Part shown: positions 16,526-25,755 of the stretch, piece by piece
How the letters are laid out: each line of letters starts with the position of its first letter
Position numbering within the stretch: the stretch's first letter is position 1
Source of the DNA: Paenibacillus polymyxa M1
GTDB taxonomy: Bacteria; Bacillota; Bacilli; Paenibacillales; Paenibacillaceae
Length of the DNA: 64,000 nt
NCBI RefSeq assembly: GCF_000237325.1
Contig: NC_017542.1
Span: forward strand, 1,805,501 to 1,869,500
Direction: 5' to 3'
The notes under the pieces: model-generated
Database searches by the model: none
What the model was told of the DNA's origin: nothing
What the model saw: the letters and a program-made list of their open reading frames with translations, nothing else
Position numbers and translations under genes: made by a program

Positions 16526-17413
16526 ATGGAACAATATAAGGTTATTGGCATTGGTGACAATGTAGTAGATAAATATGTCCACCAGGGTATGATGTACCCT
16601 GGTGGAAATGCCTTGAACTTTTGTGCGTATGCCAGAATGTGTGGTATGGAGGCATCTTATTTAGGTAAGTTTGGTAATGATCATATAGCTCAGTATATTC
16701 AAAAGGTTATAGACGATTTAGGGATAGAACGTAACCATTGCCGGATTTTTGAAGGGGAAAATGGGTATGCGCGGGTTACATTGGAAGACGGTGATCGTGT
16801 ATTTCTGGGCTCCAATAAAGGCGGTATTGCAAAGGAAAAGGCATGGGATTTTACGGAAAATGACTTGAACTACATTAAAAATTTCTCCGTAATTCATACC
16901 AGTTTAAATAGCTATATAGAGCAGAATCTCGCAACATTAAAAAAAACGAATGTGCCTATCTCCTATGATTTCTCGGTACGCTGGAATGATGAATATTTAA
17001 AACAAATATGCCGATATGCGGACATTTCATTCCTTTCATGCAGTCATTTAACGGAAAGTGAAAGAAAAAGAGAAATGCTAAAAGCACAGAAATTCGGTTC
17101 TAAAATAGTGATTGGAACTGTGGGAGAAAATGGATCAGTTGCTCTCTATAAAGATCAATGGATGCACCAGCCGGCGGTATTGACGGATACCGTGGATACG
17201 ATGGGAGCGGGTGACTCTTATATAACCGCTTTTATTGTAGAGATGATTAGAAGTTCTAATGCCGGAAAGATTTTCTACGGTGAAGATGAGGATATGCTTC
17301 GGAGTATCAAAGCAAGCATGGAAAAAGGAGCGGTTTTTGCGGCTAAAATATGCCAGATAAACGGAGCTTTTGGCTACGGCACACCCATTCGTTGTTTGGA
17401 CTCGGAAGAATAA
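16526..17413 (+). CDS. frlD: Fructosamine kinase (FrlD-like, PfkB family)
   Basis: This 295-residue PfkB/ribokinase-type kinase has GIGDNVVDKY at the start, PGGNALNFCAYARMCG (sugar site) and DTMGAGDSYITAF (anion hole and catalytic Asp). It phosphorylates the sugar part of fructoselysine at O6, producing the FrlB substrate. AGAGGGG at 16511-16517 fits the ATG at 16526. A longer frame from 16361 overlaps frlB and is not needed. Confidence 0.87.
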   Translation: MEQYKVIGIGDNVVDKYVHQGMMYPGGNALNFCAYARMCGMEASYLGKFGNDHIAQYIQKVIDDLGIERNHCRIFEGENGYARVTLEDGDRVFLGSNKGGIAKEKAWDFTENDLNYIKNFSVIHTSLNSYIEQNLATLKKTNVPISYDFSVRWNDEYLKQICRYADISFLSCSHLTESERKREMLKAQKFGSKIVIGTVGENGSVALYKDQWMHQPAVLTDTVDTMGAGDSYITAFIVEMIRSSNAGKIFYGEDEDMLRSIKASMEKGAVFAAKICQINGAFGYGTPIRCLDSEE

Positions 17414-17517
17414 GCATGATAAGAATTTTGTAAGCGTATTCAGTAAAGGGCGGCTACGCCCTTGTAGATAATGAAAGATCGGTAAAGTTCGTAAAATCAA
17501 AAAAAGGGAGAATTCTT

Positions 17518-18834
17518 ATGTTTTGGTTTGAGCTATTGATCATCTTTTTACTCATTTTCTTCGGCGCTAGAGTTGGCGATGTTTTTATGGGCTTGCTCGG
17601 TGGAGTGGGCGTAGCGATTTTTGTATTTATCTTTCATGTCCAACCAGCGGCTCCTCCCATTGATGTGATGCTGATCATTTTAGCGGTTGTATTGGCTGCC
17701 TCTGCGCTGCAGTCTTCAGGCGGACTTAACTTACTCGTCCAGATTGCAGAGAAAATGCTTAGTAAGTCACCTAAGAATATTACAATAATAGCTCCAATCA
17801 TATCCTGGTTATTTACCTTCTTATCAGGAACCGGGCATGTCGTATATAGTTTATTGCCTATTATCAATAAGCTTGCCATTGATAATGATATCAGGCCGGA
17901 AAGACCCATTTCAAATAGTATCATTGCTTCCCAGCAGGCAGTAACTTGCTCACCGGTTTCAGCAGCTACTGCTGCTATGATTGGATTTATGTCACCCCTT
18001 GGAGTAAGTTTGGGAACTATCTTGGCCATTTCCATACCTGCTACACTCTTAGGTGTCATTACAAGTGCGGTGTGCACGTTGCGTAAAGGGAAAGAATTAT
18101 CTGAAGATTCGGAATATTTGCATAGATTGGCAGAAGGCTTAATTGAAAAATCAGAAAAGAAGGCTGAGAAAAAAGAAACTTCAAAAGGAGCGAAAGCCGC
18201 AGTTGTTCTCTTTTTGATGGGGGTTTTAGCCATTGTTATTATGGGCATGTTTACTCAGCTGCGTCCATCCTGGGTGCTGAATGGCGAGGTTACTAGTCTA
18301 TCAATGCCGCATACCATTGAAATGATTATGCTAGTCTGCGCTACTATGATTATTATCGTATGCCGTCCGGCGATTGAAACGATTCTTAACGGACCCATAT
18401 TTAGGGCAGGGGCGCTGGCTATGGTCTGTGCCTTTGGGTTAGCCTGGATGAGCAGTACCTTTATTACCGGACAAAGCGCTTTTATTCAAGATCATGTTGC
18501 TACGATTGTAAATAGCCATCCGTGGATGCTTGCCGTTATCATGTTTATCGTTGCTGCTTTAACTACAAGTCAAGGTGTCACGACGTTAATTATGATACCT
18601 ATTGCCATTGCACTTGATTTGCCTACCTACATCATAATTGGAGCCTGGATGGCTGTAAATGCAAACTTCTTTTTACCAGTATCTGCTCAGTGTCTTGCTG
18701 CCATATCTTTTGATACAGCGGGTACGACTAAAATTGGTAAATATGTATTGAACCACAGTTTTATGATACCTGGAATGATTAATATTATTTTATCTGTAAT
18801 ATTAGCTACTTTACTTGGAAGCGTTTTAATATAG
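17518..18834 (+). CDS. Dcu-type (C4-dicarboxylate family) transporter in the frl operon
   Basis: This 438-residue membrane protein has about 10-12 hydrophobic segments and the Dcu-family signature: FFGARVGDVFMGLLGGVGV, LSGTGHVVYSLLP, RPERPISNSIIASQQAV, SPVSAATAAM. A charged cytoplasmic loop (EKSEKKAEKKETSKG) sits near residue 215. DcuA/B proteins carry fumarate, succinate or aspartate. Its place between the kinase and epimerase genes suggests that it imports the Amadori compound. E. coli uses an APC-type FrlA and B. subtilis an ABC transporter (FrlONM) for this step. From memory, the Salmonella fructose-asparagine (fra) locus also has a Dcu-like carrier. The ATG at 17518 follows GGGAG. Confidence 0.85.
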   Translation: MFWFELLIIFLLIFFGARVGDVFMGLLGGVGVAIFVFIFHVQPAAPPIDVMLIILAVVLAASALQSSGGLNLLVQIAEKMLSKSPKNITIIAPIISWLFTFLSGTGHVVYSLLPIINKLAIDNDIRPERPISNSIIASQQAVTCSPVSAATAAMIGFMSPLGVSLGTILAISIPATLLGVITSAVCTLRKGKELSEDSEYLHRLAEGLIEKSEKKAEKKETSKGAKAAVVLFLMGVLAIVIMGMFTQLRPSWVLNGEVTSLSMPHTIEMIMLVCATMIIIVCRPAIETILNGPIFRAGALAMVCAFGLAWMSSTFITGQSAFIQDHVATIVNSHPWMLAVIMFIVAALTTSQGVTTLIMIPIAIALDLPTYIIIGAWMAVNANFFLPVSAQCLAAISFDTAGTTKIGKYVLNHSFMIPGMINIILSVILATLLGSVLI

Positions 18835-18864
18835 CGTTGTGTAAAAAGGAGGTATCTAATTATT

Positions 18865-19695
18865 ATGATACAGATCTCACAAATTGCGGCTGCAAACTAT
18901 CATTATAAGAGATATTCTTTGGAGTATTTTTTAGATTCTGTTGCAAAGCTTGGATTCCATAATATTGAATTGTGGGCTTCAGGTCCACATCTCCATTTAG
19001 ACTATTTTACGTATCAGGATATAAAAAAATTAAATAAAAAAGTAAAAGAAAGAGGGTTAAAGACGATCTGCCTTACCCCTGAGCAGTATGTCTACCCGGT
19101 AAGCATCAGCCATCCTGATTCGGAGTATAGAAAGAGAAGTGTAGATTTTTTTTGCCGGCATATCGAAGCTGCATCTTTGCTGGAATGTGACAAAGTGTTG
19201 GTGACCACAGGCATCGCATACTTGGATGTTGATGAGACAGAAATGTGGAAATGGTGCAGAGAATCTTTAGGCGAAATATGTAAAACAGCAGAAAAAGAGG
19301 GGATTTACCTTCCTATGGAGGCTTTTACCTCTTTTACTACACAGGTGTTTAATAGAGTCGAGCACATTTCCAAGATGATAAAAGAAGTTGGGAGTCCTTA
19401 TTTAAAAGGTTTAGCGGATACAGATGTGATGGAAACTACAGGAAAGGATACCATTCATGATTTTATAAGGGAACTGGAAAATAATTTAATGCATGTACAT
19501 TTTGTGGATGGTAATCCTGGAGGACATCTGGTGCCCGGAGAAGGAAAATTAGCAATGGTGGAAGTGTTAAAGGAACTTAACAGTATAGATTATAAGGGAT
19601 ATCTAGGTCTGGAATTATTGGATAAAAGGTATGTTATGAATCCGGAAAAAGCCCTGAAGGATTCGCTCACGTGGTTCGAAAAACACTTGGAATGA
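18865..19695 (+). CDS. frlC: FrlC-like sugar epimerase (xylose-isomerase-like TIM barrel)
   Basis: This 276-residue AP-endonuclease-2/TIM-barrel protein has FHNIELWASGPHLHLD, LPMEAFTSF, LADTDVM, HVHFVDGNPGGHLVPGEG and GLELLD. The Glu, Asp and His residues in these motifs fit the metal site of sugar 3-epimerases. FrlC interconverts psicoselysine and fructoselysine, widening the substrate range. AAAAGGAGG fits the ATG at 18865. It is the last gene, followed by a terminator. Confidence 0.85.
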   Translation: MIQISQIAAANYHYKRYSLEYFLDSVAKLGFHNIELWASGPHLHLDYFTYQDIKKLNKKVKERGLKTICLTPEQYVYPVSISHPDSEYRKRSVDFFCRHIEAASLLECDKVLVTTGIAYLDVDETEMWKWCRESLGEICKTAEKEGIYLPMEAFTSFTTQVFNRVEHISKMIKEVGSPYLKGLADTDVMETTGKDTIHDFIRELENNLMHVHFVDGNPGGHLVPGEGKLAMVEVLKELNSIDYKGYLGLELLDKRYVMNPEKALKDSLTWFEKHLE

Positions 19696-19723
19696 TATAA
19701 AAACGAGCGACTTTCAAACCAAG

Positions 19724-19755
19724 AAAGTCGATTCCCAGAAGGAATCGACTTTTTT
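19724..19755 (+). terminator. Terminator of the frl operon
   Basis: AAAGTCGATTCC (19724-19735) pairs perfectly with GGAATCGACTTT (19741-19752), followed by TTT. Confidence 0.9.
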
Positions 19756-19844
19756 AAGTGCGCCTAGCATGGATATTAACTCTGGAGCAGGAAAACCCGA
19801 ACGTGAACTGGCAGGTCCCTGCCTTTAGCCATTGTTCGTCTTCC

Positions 19845-20921
19845 TTATTTCTGCTGCTCTAGTTGTGCAAAATACTGTTCATTATATAAAACACTTGGAT
19901 GAGTAGGATGGTGCAACTGGGCTATGCAATGATGCGATCTTGCCTTTTCGATGTCACCGATTCGGTCATAACACAGGCATAATTGCAAGTGTGGAAACCA
20001 GGTATAGTACGACGAATTGGTTAAGGCCATCACATCTTGCGGGGGCTCGATCAGCGTCGCTTGACGAAACCAATAAATGGCTTGAGCATATTGTTCATCT
20101 TCAATGAACAAATTGCCGAAAACACAGCAGAACTGAGCGCGTGGTACATCGAGGGTAAGTGTGCGGAGCAAAGCCATACGTTGCTCCTGTTTTTGTCCTT
20201 GACGATTGTAGCAATCCGCAAGCTTAAAGCAAGCAGCAATCCGATCTTCTATCCATCCTTGATTTAGCCCTAGATAATGTTCGTACTGCTGAATGGCTTC
20301 TAGCGTGCGCCCGTTATCATATAATTCATTGGCGAAGTAGTAGTGATCTCGTTCAGAAAATACGGTACCCTGCTCCCGATGTTTGAGATATATGTGCAAA
20401 TTACGGTCAGTATAAGCGCGTGTCTTGTTATGAGTCACCGCCATATTACTGTGAAAGATGCTGCCTGTTACATTCAGGAACTCGTGAACAAATCCGGTCC
20501 ATCTGAATCTGCGATCACGCCGTACAATTCGGTTTCTTTTGAGCTTATACAACGGCTGTCCTTGTTCATCTACGGAAAGCACATAATCCATTGTAATGCT
20601 GTCATAAGAGAGGGTGGCTTGTTTTTTCCAGGTGAGAAAGGATAGTCGATCTTTTTCTTCCAGTATGTCATCGGCATCCAGCCAAAATTGATATTCTTGC
20701 GTGGCCTGATCAAACGCATAATTGCGAGCAGCGGAGAAATCATCGCACCACTCAAAGTTGTATATCCGAGCGTTGAATGCTGCAGCGACCTCTTGGGTTC
20801 TATCGGTAGATCCAGTATCAACGATAATGATTTCATCCACCAGGTCATGGACTGATTCCAGACAGGTATGAAGGGTTTCTTCTTCGTTTTTGACAATCAT
20901 ACATAAGCTGACAGTTACCAT
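19845..20921 (-). CDS. GT2-type glycosyltransferase with TPR-like C-terminus
   Basis: This protein of about 358 residues has an N-terminal GT-A domain (VSLCMIVKNEEETL, IIVDTGSTDRT, WLDADD with the metal-binding DxD) and a C-terminal helical region with TPR-like repeats (LYDNGRTLEAIQQYEHYL; DEQYAQAIYWFRQA). Such fusions often glycosylate proteins or peptides; the acceptor is unknown. Start: ATG at 20921 after GGAGGG, rather than the frame's upper limit at 20960. It is divergent from the GT-GT-methyltransferase fusion at 21311, which suggests a shared glycan pathway. Confidence 0.85.
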   Translation of the reverse strand: MVTVSLCMIVKNEEETLHTCLESVHDLVDEIIIVDTGSTDRTQEVAAAFNARIYNFEWCDDFSAARNYAFDQATQEYQFWLDADDILEEKDRLSFLTWKKQATLSYDSITMDYVLSVDEQGQPLYKLKRNRIVRRDRRFRWTGFVHEFLNVTGSIFHSNMAVTHNKTRAYTDRNLHIYLKHREQGTVFSERDHYYFANELYDNGRTLEAIQQYEHYLGLNQGWIEDRIAACFKLADCYNRQGQKQEQRMALLRTLTLDVPRAQFCCVFGNLFIEDEQYAQAIYWFRQATLIEPPQDVMALTNSSYYTWFPHLQLCLCYDRIGDIEKARSHHCIAQLHHPTHPSVLYNEQYFAQLEQQK

Positions 20922-21278
20922 GCTCTTTGTCCCTCCAAAATAACTTGGTATAATTCCCATTTTATTAGGATAGCTTGCTCATTATGTAGAATTCGGATGG
21001 AACGTGTAGAGGAGATGATGATCATAAATTCAGTTCTGTTCTAATAAATTAGAAAATCAAGTTGGATGTTTGGGGGGAGAGAATGGATTGAACGATGTGC
21101 GTGACATTCCGGGTTAGGACGTGCGACAGGATGGGTTTTATCGTTGAATGGGGAGATTGTATTTTGTATTGTTGTCGTTTTCAATGATATTTCCAGGTGT
21201 AAGTCCATTCATACCACGCTCACTCCCAATCGCTTGGTCGCAATTATGGTATGCGTTAGGACATGGAGGGGAACGGTT
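20922..21278. other. Intergenic region between divergent glycosyltransferases
   Basis: I see no gene in these 357 bases. A minus-strand frame reaching 21138-21449 overlaps the real gene and is a shadow. The region must hold two promoters; none stands out. Confidence 0.45.
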
Positions 21279-21323
21279 ATGAGGCTTCCGCCTGATGGAG
21301 GCGTTGACACATGCGTATACTAA
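21279..21323 (+). CDS. Possible 14-residue leader peptide
   Basis: GGAGGGG at 21266-21272 is well placed for ATG 21279, which encodes MRLPPDGGVDTCVY and stops at 21321-21323, overlapping the first 13 bases of the next gene in a different frame. The overlap could couple translation of the two. It may also be a chance frame. Confidence 0.3.
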   Translation: MRLPPDGGVDTCVY

Positions 21324-24160
21324 TCGGCAGCCCGGTGCACCAGAAGCCGGAAATTTTGTCTTTGTTTCTTCAAGCCTTGGAGCGCCTGGAGACACCTGAC
21401 GTGCTACCGGATTATTTGTTTGTCGATGATAATGACAATCCGATTTCAAGTCAGTGGCTAGTTGAATTTTCCAATCGGCTTCCGGGTCGGGTTTTGCCCT
21501 TGTTAACAGGCTCGCAGCAAGTGGAGAATCGTAGTGATGAGCACACTCATTATTGGCCGCCTGCTCTCGTCTGGAAAGTGGCTGGCTTTAAAAATCGTCT
21601 TATTGAATATGCCCTTCAGCACAATTATGACGCGTTGTTTCTGGTCGATTCAGACCTGGTTCTCCATTCTCGTACCTTGTGCAGGCTGGTGGAGACGGAG
21701 AAGGACATCGTATCAGAGATTTTCTGGACACGTTGGCAACCGGAAGGACCGTTATTGCCTCAAGTGTGGGTCAGTGATGAATATAACTTGTTTCACCGTG
21801 AAGATGGCGAAGTGTTGTCGAAAGAGGAGCGAGCGCAACGTGAGTTGCATTTTATACACCAGTTGCATATTCCTGGTTTGTATGAGGTGGGTGGTCTAGG
21901 CGCTTGCACCTTAATCCGCAGACGGGCGCTGGAAGCAGGAATTCATTTTGGCAAAATCAAAAACGTTTCTTATTGGGGAGAAGATCGACATTTTTGTATT
22001 CGGGCGGCTGCATATGGATTTCCACTTTTTGTAGACACACACTATCCGGCAATGCATCTATATCGGGAAGCCGATCGAATGAAGGCAGAACAGCTATTAT
22101 TCACCCTAAAATATTTTACATCGAACCATTCAGAGCAAGTAACACATGCGGAACACTCCGATACTTCTCCAAGCTCTCCAGCCTTCAATCATTCAGCATC
22201 TTCAAGAACCCCTAAGTTCCCTGAACCTCCAGTTATACCCGATCATCTCCACGAAACTGCTGTCTTTGCCAAGTACACAGCGGATTCGTTTGTTGTACCA
22301 CCAACGTTCACTGGTCCACGACAAAGTGAGCTTTATACACCGCCTGTCTCTAATCCTAAATTGACGCTGACCATGACGGTATACAATGAGGCAGATCACA
22401 AGCTTACAGACGTGCTGCTGAGCCACCGAAAATACATTGATGAAGCAGTCATTATTGATGATGGTAGTCATGACGATAGCGGAGAGTTGTGCCGGGAAAT
22501 CTTACAAGGAATCCCACTGCGTCTGATCCGCAATGAAACACCCTCTTTTACCAATGAAGTCGAACTGCGAAAGCAGCAGTGGAGAGAAACATTGGCTTCC
22601 TCTCCCGAATGGATATTAAGCATGGATGCTGACGAAATGTTCGAATCCCGCTTTGCCCAAGGGGTACATTCTTTGTTAGCGGGAACGACAGCGGATACGA
22701 TTTGTTTCAGGTTGTTTGATATGTGGTCTTCCACGCATTACCGTGATGATGAATATTGGCAGGCTCATCGGTATTACCGTCCTTTTTTAATTCGATATAA
22801 AGAAGGGTTCCCTTATAAATGGAGGGAGCAGTCCTTGCACTGTGGGAGATTACCCGAAAATATACTTGATCTTCCCACAGAGATCAGCAACTACCGTATT
22901 CAGCATTGGGGTTGGTATACACCTGCTATTCGCATGGCTAAATTTGAGCGGTACCAGCTGCTTGACCCAAGTGCTCGTTATGGATGGAAAGAGCAATATG
23001 AATCAATTCTGGACTCGAACCCACAACTCACGCTCTGGGTGGATCAGGACAACAAAAATACAGAAAAAGAACCTACACCAGAATATGAACCTGCCCATCA
23101 GGTGGACGCCTCGGATGTCGCCAAGGTGGCCAGTGTACAGGTTATGAACAAACTCGAACCACAAATAAAAAGTGAAACCAAGGACACCTTTTATGCTACG
23201 GAGAAGGGGAAAGGAGCAGAGCAGAGTGTAAAATGCAAACTGTGTGGCTCATCTGACACGGTAGTATTTCATGATTATCAACGCTTTACCTTGATGGGAT
23301 GCGGCTCCTGTGGATTGGTTTTTCGTAAGGATGTGGATCATATTCAGTCTGAGGAAATGATAGCAGAGATTTATAATGCCAATTGGGTTGCTATGCGGGA
23401 TAGTGCAGCGGCGTCCACCTATGGGGATCATGCTCTTTTTGGACTTATGTTGCTCGATATGTTCAGTCCCAGAAAAGGAAAATTGCTAGAGATTGGCTCA
23501 GGCACCGGAGAATTTATCCATGCTGCCCTTCAAGCTGGCTGGAATGCAGTGGGCATTGAGCCGTCCAGTGACTCGCGTGCCTACGCCAAAAGCAAATATG
23601 AGGTAGATTTATTACCCGGCTATTGGAACGGTGAAACAGAATTAGATGCTCAAACACAACAATCTGTGGAAGTGGAAATTTACCAAGCTCATGAAGCTCA
23701 GGAAGGGATTGAGGCCGAAAGTTTAGAGGAAGAACTGGACTTATCTTTGGAGCACCCATACGAAGCCATCGCATGCTGGCATGTGCTGGAGCATATCGCG
23801 GACCCAGTCGCATTTTTGACGGATTTGTGCGAACAGCTTCAACCTGACGGAACGTTATATATTACGGTGCCCAATAAAAACTCGTTTACCAACGAGGCTT
23901 ACGGCGTTCACTCACCTTTATTTACGGAGGAAGATCATTTGTACCATTATTCAGATCATACGCTGACGCTCTTGCTGGAAAAGTCCGGCTTGCGTCCGGT
24001 GGCTTTGTTCACCCGCCAGCTTCCTGCTGGTTTGGATGCCTTGCTGCAAGCACATCCATTGTACGGTGAGCTTGCCTTTACGGAACAAATGGGATTGTTG
24101 GCTAAGCTTCAAGGCGAGAAACGGGGTCATGAATTATGCTGTGTAGCAAAAGTAATCTAA
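21311..24160 (+). CDS. Three-domain protein: glycosyltransferase - glycosyltransferase - methyltransferase
   Basis: This 949-residue protein holds three enzymes in one chain. Domain 1 (about 1-265) is a GT-A fold with LFVDDNDNP and DSD at 113-115. A Ser/Pro-rich linker (about 275-345) follows. Domain 2 (about 348-565) is a GT2 enzyme with TMTVYNEADHKLTD, IIDDGSHDDSGE and SMDADE near 436. Domain 3 begins with a zinc-ribbon-like CKLC...CGSC (about 641-670) and a SAM-binding LEIGSGTGEF near 725, then CWHVLEHIADP. A Glu-rich insert interrupts the methyltransferase near 780. The ATG at 21311 follows GGAGG at 21296-21300. With the two next genes it forms a likely operon. It probably builds and caps a methylated glycan on a surface or spore protein (inference). 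Confidence 0.85.
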   Translation: MRILIGSPVHQKPEILSLFLQALERLETPDVLPDYLFVDDNDNPISSQWLVEFSNRLPGRVLPLLTGSQQVENRSDEHTHYWPPALVWKVAGFKNRLIEYALQHNYDALFLVDSDLVLHSRTLCRLVETEKDIVSEIFWTRWQPEGPLLPQVWVSDEYNLFHREDGEVLSKEERAQRELHFIHQLHIPGLYEVGGLGACTLIRRRALEAGIHFGKIKNVSYWGEDRHFCIRAAAYGFPLFVDTHYPAMHLYREADRMKAEQLLFTLKYFTSNHSEQVTHAEHSDTSPSSPAFNHSASSRTPKFPEPPVIPDHLHETAVFAKYTADSFVVPPTFTGPRQSELYTPPVSNPKLTLTMTVYNEADHKLTDVLLSHRKYIDEAVIIDDGSHDDSGELCREILQGIPLRLIRNETPSFTNEVELRKQQWRETLASSPEWILSMDADEMFESRFAQGVHSLLAGTTADTICFRLFDMWSSTHYRDDEYWQAHRYYRPFLIRYKEGFPYKWREQSLHCGRLPENILDLPTEISNYRIQHWGWYTPAIRMAKFERYQLLDPSARYGWKEQYESILDSNPQLTLWVDQDNKNTEKEPTPEYEPAHQVDASDVAKVASVQVMNKLEPQIKSETKDTFYATEKGKGAEQSVKCKLCGSSDTVVFHDYQRFTLMGCGSCGLVFRKDVDHIQSEEMIAEIYNANWVAMRDSAAASTYGDHALFGLMLLDMFSPRKGKLLEIGSGTGEFIHAALQAGWNAVGIEPSSDSRAYAKSKYEVDLLPGYWNGETELDAQTQQSVEVEIYQAHEAQEGIEAESLEEELDLSLEHPYEAIACWHVLEHIADPVAFLTDLCEQLQPDGTLYITVPNKNSFTNEAYGVHSPLFTEEDHLYHYSDHTLTLLLEKSGLRPVALFTRQLPAGLDALLQAHPLYGELAFTEQMGLLAKLQGEKRGHELCCVAKVI

Positions 24161-24187
24161 ACATCTCCAAAGGAGGAGGCTACATTC

Positions 24188-24850
24188 ATGAATATGGCTG
24201 ACCCGTATCTGTCACGCTTTTTTGTATATTCTGATCCCAACTCGTCCAACATGATTTACAGACTCCCTCAAAGCTGGTGGAGTCGTCCATATGAGTATGA
24301 GTGGTGTCTCCAATTTATGTCTGGGCAAGATACGGTATTGGATGCGGCATGTGGTATCCCTCATCCATTCAAATTTGAGCTGGCCCGCCGTTGCGCTCAG
24401 GTCTATGCCTGCGATCTGGATATACGAATCGTTTCTGTAGATGCTATCTTGGCCGAGGTGCGGCGGGATATTGGAGAGGAGGCCGCTGAGCGCATTCAGG
24501 AGATTTTACCGGTTCGGCTCCACTCCGCCCATGCCAATCTGACCGCCCTGCCCTATGAGTATGCCAGTTTTGACAAAATTGTATGTATTTCAGTGTTGGA
24601 GCATTTAACGCCCGATGAATCTTTGGCGGCCTTGCGTGAATTTCATCGAACTTTACGGGATGACGGAATGCTTCTGTTGACGTTTGATTACCCTACAGTA
24701 GATCTTTCAGCGATGGAACAATGGATAGAACAAGCGGGATTTTCGTATTGGAGTGGTGTGGATCTCAAGCTTCCACGAGGAGCTCTACACACAGATATGT
24801 GGGGCGGATTACATTGTTTTAGGACCGTTCTAAAAAAATATAAGAGTTAA
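24188..24850 (+). CDS. Class I SAM-dependent methyltransferase
   Basis: This 220-residue protein has a Rossmann-type methyltransferase core: VLDAACGIPHPFKFELARR (variant of the SAM-binding motif I), YACDLDIRIV, ALPYEYASFDKIVCISVLEHL and LLLTFDYPT. It is followed within about 85 bases by a HAD hydrolase and preceded by the GT-GT-methyltransferase, so it likely acts on the same product. AAAGGAGGAGG upstream fits the ATG at 24188. Confidence 0.85.
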   Translation: MNMADPYLSRFFVYSDPNSSNMIYRLPQSWWSRPYEYEWCLQFMSGQDTVLDAACGIPHPFKFELARRCAQVYACDLDIRIVSVDAILAEVRRDIGEEAAERIQEILPVRLHSAHANLTALPYEYASFDKIVCISVLEHLTPDESLAALREFHRTLRDDGMLLLTFDYPTVDLSAMEQWIEQAGFSYWSGVDLKLPRGALHTDMWGGLHCFRTVLKKYKS

Positions 24851-24933
24851 CGGTATGCGCAATGAGGTTTACACGGACCTCTCTTATTGCTTATCATGAG
24901 AGGGGTCGGAGTGTAAACTTACATAGGAAAGGA

Positions 24934-25635
24934 ATGACTGATAACTACATGAACAATGCACCTGTGTTGAAGAAACCTGAGGCTATGGTATTTGATATGG
25001 ACGGTACACTTTTTCAGACGGAGACGCTGCTGCTTCCTGCGTATCAAAAGCTGTTTGATACGCTGCGCGCCGAAGGGCTTTATGAAGGAGAGACTCCTCC
25101 GGAGGAGCTTATTTTGAATAGTTTGGGTATGCTGCTGGATGAAATCTGGAGAAGAGTAATGCCAGAAGCCAGTGAAGCAGCTCACAGAAGAGCGGACGAG
25201 TTGTTGCTTCAGCTGGAGCTGGAGGGGTTGAAGAATGGAAGTCATGCTCTGTATCCACATGTAAAAGAAACACTCCAGGCACTTCATGAGCAAGGTGTCC
25301 GATTATTCGTAGCCAGTAACGGGCTGGAGGATTACGTAAAGGGGATTGCTGCTGCGTATGAAATGGTTCCTATTTTTGAAGGACTGTATAGCGCTGGGGA
25401 ATACAGTACGCTTTCCAAAGTGAATTTGCTAGAAATTCTGTTGAGCAAGCACGATATTTCGAATGTATGGATGGTCGGAGATCGTTCCTCCGATGTGGAA
25501 GCTGGCAAAAAGAACGGACAGACCGTGATCGGCTGTGCTTACGCTGGATTTGGTGTGAATGATGAGTTGGAAGGGTCCGATGCGATTATTACGGACTTTA
25601 CCCAGCTGCTTACACTTTATAAAAACGCCGAGTAA
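24934..25635 (+). CDS. HAD-superfamily hydrolase
   Basis: This protein of about 233 residues has HAD motifs I (MVFDMDGTLFQTE, nucleophile Asp), II (FVASNG), III Lys (STLSKVNLL) and IV (MVGDRSSDVEAG), with a helical cap (residues about 25-95). It is a likely phosphatase (PGP or beta-phosphoglucomutase-like group); the substrate is unknown. AGGAAAGG just before ATG 24934 supports this start; ATG 24949 is an alternative. The gene is convergent with the ATP-grasp operon. Confidence 0.85.
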   Translation: MTDNYMNNAPVLKKPEAMVFDMDGTLFQTETLLLPAYQKLFDTLRAEGLYEGETPPEELILNSLGMLLDEIWRRVMPEASEAAHRRADELLLQLELEGLKNGSHALYPHVKETLQALHEQGVRLFVASNGLEDYVKGIAAAYEMVPIFEGLYSAGEYSTLSKVNLLEILLSKHDISNVWMVGDRSSDVEAGKKNGQTVIGCAYAGFGVNDELEGSDAIITDFTQLLTLYKNAE

Positions 25636-25721
25636 CTGTGAAAGCATTGATAAGAGTTATAAATAGCTGTGGCGTATCATATAAATAATACATGTAAACG
25701 ATGTTGGGCAGATAACAAAAC

Positions 25722-25755
25722 AAAGGAAGGCAGCCACTTAGGCGGAGCCTTCCTT
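25722..25755 (-). terminator. Terminator of the ATP-grasp operon
   Basis: AAAGGAAGGC (25722-25731) pairs with GCCTTCCTTT (25746-25755). On the minus strand it is followed by a T-rich stretch. The distal arm overlaps the last codons of the gene that starts at 26916. Confidence 0.75.

Noticed and set aside
17634..18248. 204-codon minus-strand frame opposite the Dcu-type transporter
   Set aside because: Hydrophobic genes often leave open complementary frames; the plus-strand product has clear family motifs.
21138..21449. 103-codon minus-strand frame before the fusion gene
   Set aside because: It overlaps the conserved N-terminus of the glycosyltransferase and has no start signal.
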